Source: CAWDDG01 sp963801065
Lineage (GTDB): Bacteria; Actinomycetota; Actinomycetes; Jiangellales; Jiangellaceae
Assembly (NCBI GenBank): GCA_963801065.1
Contig: CAWDDG010000007.1
Location: 1 to 64,000, forward strand
Direction of reading: 5' to 3'
Length of the DNA: 64,000 nucleotides
Each line of letters begins with the position of its first letter. Within the stretch, counting starts at the first letter, position 1. Below the pieces are notes generated by a model. It was given only the letters and a program-made list of their open reading frames with translations, made no database searches and was not told the DNA's origin. Below, piece by piece: positions 59,834 to 64,000 of this stretch. A program made the translations under genes and the position numbers.

Positions 59834-60664
59834 TCAGGGCTTCCGGGCGACTCCGGCCCAGAGGTAGGCGGCGTTCGGGTCGGCGGGGGGACCACCCACG
59901 GGGCGCCACGCCATCAGCGGCACCACGCCCGGTTCGATCAGCTCCCAGCCGCCGAAGAACCGCTCCACCTCGGCACGCACCCGCGGCACCAGTGTCACGC
60001 CCGCTTGCGCGGCGGCCGCGACGTTGGCGGCCATGGCCGCCGGGTTGAACTCCTGCCCGTGGTGGGAGATGGCGAAGTAGCTACCGGACGGCAGCGCGTC
60101 CTTGAGCGTGTCGACCTTCCCCCATGGATCGTCCTCGTCGCCGAGGAGCATCAGGGTCGCCAACATGATCAGCCCCACCGGCCTGCTCAAGTCCAGCGTG
60201 TCGGTCAAGGACGAGTCGGTGAGGATCTTCTCGGGCTCGCGCAGATCCGCGTCTATGTACGCGGTCTTGCCCAGGGTGCCGCTGACCATCAGCGCCCGCG
60301 CGTGCGCAAGCACGATCGGGTCGTTGTCGACGTAGACAACGTGGGCATCGGGCACGGTCTCCTGGGCGATCTCGTGCACGTTCGGGCTAGTGGGGATGCC
60401 GGTGCCGATGTCGAGGAACTGGCGGATGCCCGCCTCGCCGGCGAGATACCGGACCGCGCGGCCGAGGAACTGCCGGTTCTCCCATGCCATGGTGCGGATG
60501 GTCGGGATCGCCTTGACGACGGCCTGGCCTACGGCACGGTCCGCGGCGAAGTTGTCTTTGCCACCCAGAAACCAGTCGTATACCCGGGCGGAGTGCGCCA
60601 CGCTCGTATCGATACCAGGCGGGCCCCCCTCCCCATCGCCCTCGAGGTCTCGGCTCAGGGCCAT
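59834..60664 (-). CDS. SAM-dependent methyltransferase (DUF574 family)
   Basis: This 276-residue protein is a member of the DUF574/Methyltransf_19 group: DTSVAHSARVYDWFLGGKDN, FLDIGTGIPTSPNVHEIAQE (SAM-binding motif I), VVYVDNDPIVLAHARALMVS (motif II acid), a LSRPVGLIMLATLMLLGDED region and ERFFGGWELIEPGVVPLMAW. The family is multi-copy in Streptomyces and related genera; substrates are unknown. AAGGAG nine bases before the ATG supports the chosen start. It appears monocistronic. Confidence 0.93.
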   Translation of the reverse strand: MALSRDLEGDGEGGPPGIDTSVAHSARVYDWFLGGKDNFAADRAVGQAVVKAIPTIRTMAWENRQFLGRAVRYLAGEAGIRQFLDIGTGIPTSPNVHEIAQETVPDAHVVYVDNDPIVLAHARALMVSGTLGKTAYIDADLREPEKILTDSSLTDTLDLSRPVGLIMLATLMLLGDEDDPWGKVDTLKDALPSGSYFAISHHGQEFNPAAMAANVAAAAQAGVTLVPRVRAEVERFFGGWELIEPGVVPLMAWRPVGGPPADPNAAYLWAGVARKP

Positions 60665-61324
60665 GATCGTCGTCTCCTTCGGTGGGCCGAATCTCCTGTG
60701 TGCCGGCAGCCTAGTGGTCCATCCCGACGCATCAAAGAGTCCCCTGCTCCTACCCGAGGGCAACCGAGGACGGGTTCCAGGTGCGTCGGAGGCACCCGTC
60801 GATTCCGTTGACCCGACCGTGGAACGAGCGAGGAGCGCGGGGGACCCCACAATCTTCGCGCCGGGCGGAGCGGGCCGGGAGGAGAACCAGGGCTACGACG
60901 CATTCGTACCTCTGATTGACTCCGGTATCTCCTTGTACGTCTGGTCCGGCCCAAGATTCCTGTCCGTGTCGTGTTCACGTGCAAGCACCTCGACGCCGAC
61001 TTGGCGGTGGAGTTCACGCGTACGTATTTCGCGATGACGAAGATTGCTCGCCAGCATTTCTAGAAGGCGTGAGAATCACCAGTCCGTCGCTGCGGTCGCT
61101 GCCGAGGATGTACGCCTCAGCGTCGATCACTCTCGGCTGCCTCACGAAGGATATGGGCAAGCTCGTCGGTTGGAAGCTTGATCACGACATTGCCGATTTC
61201 TGCCCTGTCTCGACGTGCCTTAGACTCCACGATCTGGTCCGAGGGATGCCGTCTGTTTATGACCGGGCTTGAACGCTCCAGACTCGATCGGTTCCTTGAA
61301 ATGCCGCGGGCAGTGCACGGAGGA
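60665..61324. other. Region without a recognised gene
   Basis: Short minus-strand stretches, e.g. IGNVVIKLPTDELAHILREA and EAYILGSDRSDGLVILTPS in a second frame near 61060-61240, look like pieces of one broken small gene, but no family is recognised. Confidence 0.35.
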
Positions 61325-61356
61325 GATCGGGGCCTCCCGTTGGGGAGGCCCCGATC
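61325..61356 (-). terminator. Strong hairpin downstream of the RTX-like gene
   Basis: Fourteen-base arms (GATCGGGGCCTCCC and its exact complement) enclose a four-base loop, 10 bases beyond the stop of the repeat-protein gene. There is no clear T-run, but the very stable GC stem suits termination in actinomycetes. Confidence 0.8.
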
Positions 61357-61366
61357 AGATGGTGTT

Positions 61367-62368
61367 TCACTTCTGTCCGGAGCCCAGTTCGACGCCTACG
61401 CCAATGAGCGCCGAGACGGCCGGGGCGACGGTGACCTTGTCGTCGCCGCCGAGCGCGTTGACCTGAATCCGGTCGATCGGCTCGCCTCCGGCAACCACGG
61501 TCTCGGTCCGGAGCCCGTCGACAGCGACCCGAGCACCCGCATCCCTGACATGGATGTTGTCGGCCTGCTCAGTGCCGGTGACCGTCACGATATCGGCTAC
61601 GCCGTCAGCGGCGCCGGTGGGCGCGGACAGGTCCACATCCGCACGGCGGAAGTCGGTCCCCGACATGTCGTTGACAGTGACCGTGTCGGCGCCGCCGAGC
61701 GCGGTCAGGTCCAGCCGCTCGACACCGTTCATGTCCATGCGGATGTTGGCCACGTCGCGAAGGAACAGCGACCGCTCGCCGTTGGGCGACAGACTCATGA
61801 TCTCGTCTACGCCGGCTCCGTTGAAGTCGAGTGTGTCGGTGCCGTTCTCGCCCTCGACGACGTCGCTGCCGTCACCCGGGTCCCAACGGAAGCTGTCCTG
61901 TCCGTTCCCGAGCAGTGCGGTGTCGTTGCCGCGGTTCCCGTCGACCGCGTCCTCGCCGTTGCCGCCGATGAAGAACTCGACTCCGTCGCCGCCGTTGAGG
62001 GTGTCGTCGCCGTTGCCGCCATCGATTGTCAGGGCCTCTTCCGTGAACGCCCCGTTGGCCTGGTCGACGCGGAACTGGTCGTTGCCGCTTCCGGTGAATA
62101 CCTCGATCCGGCTGAACGTGCTGCGGTCGAAGCTGTGCTCGGCCGAGCCGTCGTCACCGAAGTCGACCTGGAGGGTGCCTGCTGCACCGGCTGCCAGACG
62201 CAGCGCGATCCGATCGTCGCCGCTGTCGCCGTTGACGGTGAGGGTGTCGTTCGAGACTGAGGCTGACGTCGCCGCGGCAGCTGGGCCGGCGGTGGCCAGA
62301 CCGACGGCCAGCATTGCGGCTGCGCCGGCAGCGAGTCCGAGCCGACGTGCTGTGAGCTTGCTGTTCAT
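61367..62368 (-). CDS. Secreted RTX-like calcium-binding repeat protein
   Basis: This 333-residue protein has a signal peptide (KLTARRLGLAAGAAAMLAVG, cleavage near AAAATS). The mature chain is rich in Asp/Gly and contains nonapeptide-like repeats: NGDSGDDRIAL, TGSGNDQFRVD, DGGNGDDTLNGGDGVEFF, GGNGEDAVDGNRGNDTALLG and GEGENGTDTLDF-type runs. These should bind calcium in a beta-roll. The later part has looser repeats (LGGADTVTVNDMSGTD, LGGDDKVTV). No enzyme domain is present. AGAGGAG precedes the ATG. It is an extracellular protein of unknown role with its own terminator. Confidence 0.85.
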   Translation of the reverse strand: MNSKLTARRLGLAAGAAAMLAVGLATAGPAAAATSASVSNDTLTVNGDSGDDRIALRLAAGAAGTLQVDFGDDGSAEHSFDRSTFSRIEVFTGSGNDQFRVDQANGAFTEEALTIDGGNGDDTLNGGDGVEFFIGGNGEDAVDGNRGNDTALLGNGQDSFRWDPGDGSDVVEGENGTDTLDFNGAGVDEIMSLSPNGERSLFLRDVANIRMDMNGVERLDLTALGGADTVTVNDMSGTDFRRADVDLSAPTGAADGVADIVTVTGTEQADNIHVRDAGARVAVDGLRTETVVAGGEPIDRIQVNALGGDDKVTVAPAVSALIGVGVELGSGQK

Positions 62369-62529
62369 GATCTCCTCTTCCCAGTTTGCGGTTGCCGACG
62401 TTGGTGTCAGCGCCGTCGGGAGGGAGTACGGACGCACGGGTTCCTACGGTTCTCGGGCGTCTGTCAGAGTCAGGGGATCGTGGGCACGAAGGGATCCGTC
62501 ACATGGCGACGGTGTACCGCTTGACCCGG

Positions 62530-62640
62530 CCCTGTGCGCCCCGATGACCAGCTCGGGTCGGCGCAGCACCTCGACCGCTGCCACGAACTGGTCGAGGTCG
62601 ACGTGCAGGACCCAGCGCACGTCAGCCGGCGGGGATCTCG
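62530..62640 (-). pseudogene. N-terminal fragment of DNA polymerase IV (DinB)
   Basis: A minus-strand frame reads WVLHVDLDQFVAAVEVLRRP and ELVIGAH, the conserved start of Y-family polymerases (HVDLDQF.A.VE...RPEL). It overlaps the last codons of the anti-sigma gene and stops after about 35 codons. Confidence 0.65.
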
Positions 62641-63245
62641 CCGCGCAACACGACCTGACCGGACGACTCCGCGCCGGCCCGCTCTCGCTGGATCGTGACG
62701 GTGAGCGTGGGGTAGTCGGCGATGTCGACGCCGGACCACAGGATGATGTCGTCGGTGCCCTCTCGACCGTGGAACGTGCCGATCGTGACGGCGTCACCGT
62801 CCTCGTTCCGCAGCCAGCCCTGGTAGTAGGTCCCGGCGGGTGCCGGCGGCAGTCCGCTGATGTCGAGCTCGATCTCGAACCCCGAGTCCGTCGGGGCGAT
62901 GTTGGCCCGGCCGGCGGCATCAGGCTCGAGGTCGGTGCCGGCCAAGGTCACGACCGCGGACTCCGGCTCGTCGTTCCCGATGACGGCGACCGTTGCCACC
63001 GCGCCGACGGCCACAGCCGCGGCAGCGGCGACGAGCATTGGCGCCCAACGTCGCCGGCGGGAGCGGCGCTCGCGTGCCGCTGCGAGCTCGTCGACCGTGG
63101 GGGCCGGCCCGGTGTCGAGCTCGGCGCGCAGGGCCGCGAGCGTGCGGTCCTCGAGGTCGACCGGGGGGTCAACCCATAGCTCCTCCTGGCGGAGGATCGC
63201 AAGCAGCCGGTCCGGCAATGCCGGCGGACGCTCGTCACTTTCCAT
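62622..63245 (-). CDS. Anti-sigma factor (RskA-type, membrane-anchored)
   Basis: This 207-residue protein has a cytoplasmic N-terminal segment of about 70 residues (LPDRLLAILRQEELWVDPPV), one membrane helix (APMLVAAAAAVAVGAVATVA) and an extracytoplasmic RskA-like C-terminal domain (LDISGLPPAPAGTYYQGWLR, TIGTFHGREGTDDIILWSGV). It lacks the HxxxCxxC zinc motif of ZAS-type anti-sigma factors. It should hold the sigma factor encoded just upstream. I chose the ATG with GGAGG 11 bases before it over a GTG overlapping the sigma stop. Confidence 0.88.
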   Translation of the reverse strand: MESDERPPALPDRLLAILRQEELWVDPPVDLEDRTLAALRAELDTGPAPTVDELAAARERRSRRRRWAPMLVAAAAAVAVGAVATVAVIGNDEPESAVVTLAGTDLEPDAAGRANIAPTDSGFEIELDISGLPPAPAGTYYQGWLRNEDGDAVTIGTFHGREGTDDIILWSGVDIADYPTLTVTIQRERAGAESSGQVVLRGEIPAG

Positions 63246-63253
63246 CGAGCCGT

Positions 63254-63859
63254 TCACCTCCCGCGCTCATTGTTATACGGAGCGAGATGTGCCAGCAGTT
63301 CGCTGAGCCGACGGTATGCCCGATATGTGCGCGACTTCACGGTCCCGATCGGGATGCCCAGGCGGTCGGCCGTCTCGCTGTGGGTCAGCCCCTCGACGTA
63401 CGCGAGGCGTACGACCGCGCGTTCGTCGACGGGCAGCTCGTCCAGCGCCTTGCGGATCTGCCACGCCTCCCACGAGCGCTCCAGCGACGGCCCGTCCGTG
63501 GCGGGGTCGGCCAGTCCCTCCGCAGGGTCGACGACCGCGTGCCGGCGCTCCTTCCGCCAGGCGTCGATGGCCGCGCGCCGGGTGATGGTGAACAGCCACG
63601 GCGCGATGTCGGATTCCGCCGCGTATGACGGCGCGGCCCGCCAGGCCTGCAGGAAGGCCTGCTGCACCGCGTCGGCGGCGAGCTCAGGACGGCCGACGAC
63701 CTGGAGCGCAACGGTGAACATGGGGCGCGCGTACCTCCGGTAGATCGCGCTGAATGCCGACTCGTCTCCGGCGGCGAACCGACGGAGGGTGTCGACATCA
63801 AGAGCGGGCTCCGGCACGACGGCAACCTCCAGCCTGGATCGTCCGGCGGAGTCCGCCAT
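63254..63859 (-). CDS. ECF RNA polymerase sigma factor
   Basis: This 201-residue ECF sigma factor has region 2 (AFSAIYRRYARPMFTVALQV, AADAVQQAFLQAWRAAPSYA, WLFTITRRAAIDAWRKERR) and region 4 (LPVDERAVVRLAYVEGLTHS, ETADRLGIPIGTVKSRTYRA). The layout resembles SigK-type factors, controlled by the anti-sigma factor encoded a few bases downstream in the same operon. The ATG was chosen because GGAGG lies 7 bases upstream; a GTG just before it is possible. Its regulon is unknown; the secreted repeat protein downstream is a candidate. Confidence 0.93.
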   Translation of the reverse strand: MADSAGRSRLEVAVVPEPALDVDTLRRFAAGDESAFSAIYRRYARPMFTVALQVVGRPELAADAVQQAFLQAWRAAPSYAAESDIAPWLFTITRRAAIDAWRKERRHAVVDPAEGLADPATDGPSLERSWEAWQIRKALDELPVDERAVVRLAYVEGLTHSETADRLGIPIGTVKSRTYRAYRRLSELLAHLAPYNNERGR

Positions 63860-64000
63860 CACGCAACCTCCGCGGTGGCGCAGCTCGCACCAGAAGAATC
63901 TTGAACCGATCTGTCGAATCCGAGTCGTCCCGCGCGGGGACTGCGAAACTCGCGCTCCAGTTGGGCTTGCGTTGTGTCGACGGGCGCAATAGACAGGGGA

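Noticed and set aside
57178..60664. SNF2 helicase plus methyltransferase as a DISARM-like defence system
   Set aside because: The methyltransferase is of the DUF574 type, lies 520 bases away, has its own leader, and no phospholipase D, DUF1998 or other partner is present.
61554..63179. A 541-codon plus-strand frame over the RTX-like and anti-sigma genes
   Set aside because: It spans two unrelated antisense genes and the gap between them.

Overview
The window is high-GC DNA from an actinomycete. Supporting signs are the many GTG starts and one TTG start, ArsR/SRPBCC pairs, ECF sigma factors, a DUF574-type methyltransferase, DUF7144 membrane proteins and a deazaflavin-type oxidoreductase. No gene fixes the genus. 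It looks like an accessory region: intact genes alternate with a very large number of broken ones (single-base frameshifts, internal deletions, 30-100 codon stumps), and the strand changes often.

Layout. (1) 0-11.1 kb, mostly minus strand: a sulfur-flavoured cluster holding an arylsulfatase (running off the left edge), its formylglycine-generating enzyme, two carboxymuconolactone-decarboxylase-like proteins, a CYTH protein, a lipoprotein, two DUF7144 membrane proteins and a SulP ghost. Decayed second copies of the sulfatase, lipoprotein, CYTH and DUF7144 genes are interleaved. Five of these genes or ghosts are preceded by a 17-bp dyad, TCACCC-N5-GGGTGA or close variants, which suggests a shared regulator. 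(2) 11.3-47.7 kb: four 45-bp direct repeats of the 3' half of a CAT-anticodon tRNA (11.3, 18.6, 41.1, 47.6 kb) divide the sequence into islets, as expected for accreted tRNA-targeting elements. The islets hold a RibD-like reductase, an ArsR/SRPBCC operon with a perfect operator, a deaminase cassette, an ECF sigma factor with an atypical SDR, several VOC proteins, a gamma-carbonic-anhydrase-like protein, an epoxide hydrolase plus redoxin, an MMPL transporter, an AlkB-like dioxygenase, a secreted M1 peptidase, a pterin dehydratase-VOC fusion and a DUF899/DUF2182/SDR group. Ghosts of IS110, IS481 and IS3-like transposases and the N-terminal half of a tyrosine recombinase lie among them. (3) 47.7-57 kb: VOC, SRPBCC, a flavin disulfide oxidoreductase, hydrolases and a second, almost identical copy of the deaminase cassette. 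(4) 57-64 kb, minus strand: a SNF2-family helicase, a SAM-dependent methyltransferase, a secreted RTX-like repeat protein with a strong terminator, and an ECF sigma/anti-sigma pair.

How genes work together. The clearest couplings are FGE with the sulfatase (FGE makes the formylglycine at the sulfatase Cys-92), ArsR with SRPBCC (twice), sigma with anti-sigma (63 kb), epoxide hydrolase directly followed by redoxin, and DUF2182 overlapping its SDR. The strongest candidates for new biology are the shared 17-bp dyad across the sulfatase/FGE locus, the tRNA-fragment array, and the 561-bp deaminase cassette bounded by short dispersed motifs. Many frameshifts lie in G or C runs, so some genes called broken here may be intact in a corrected assembly.
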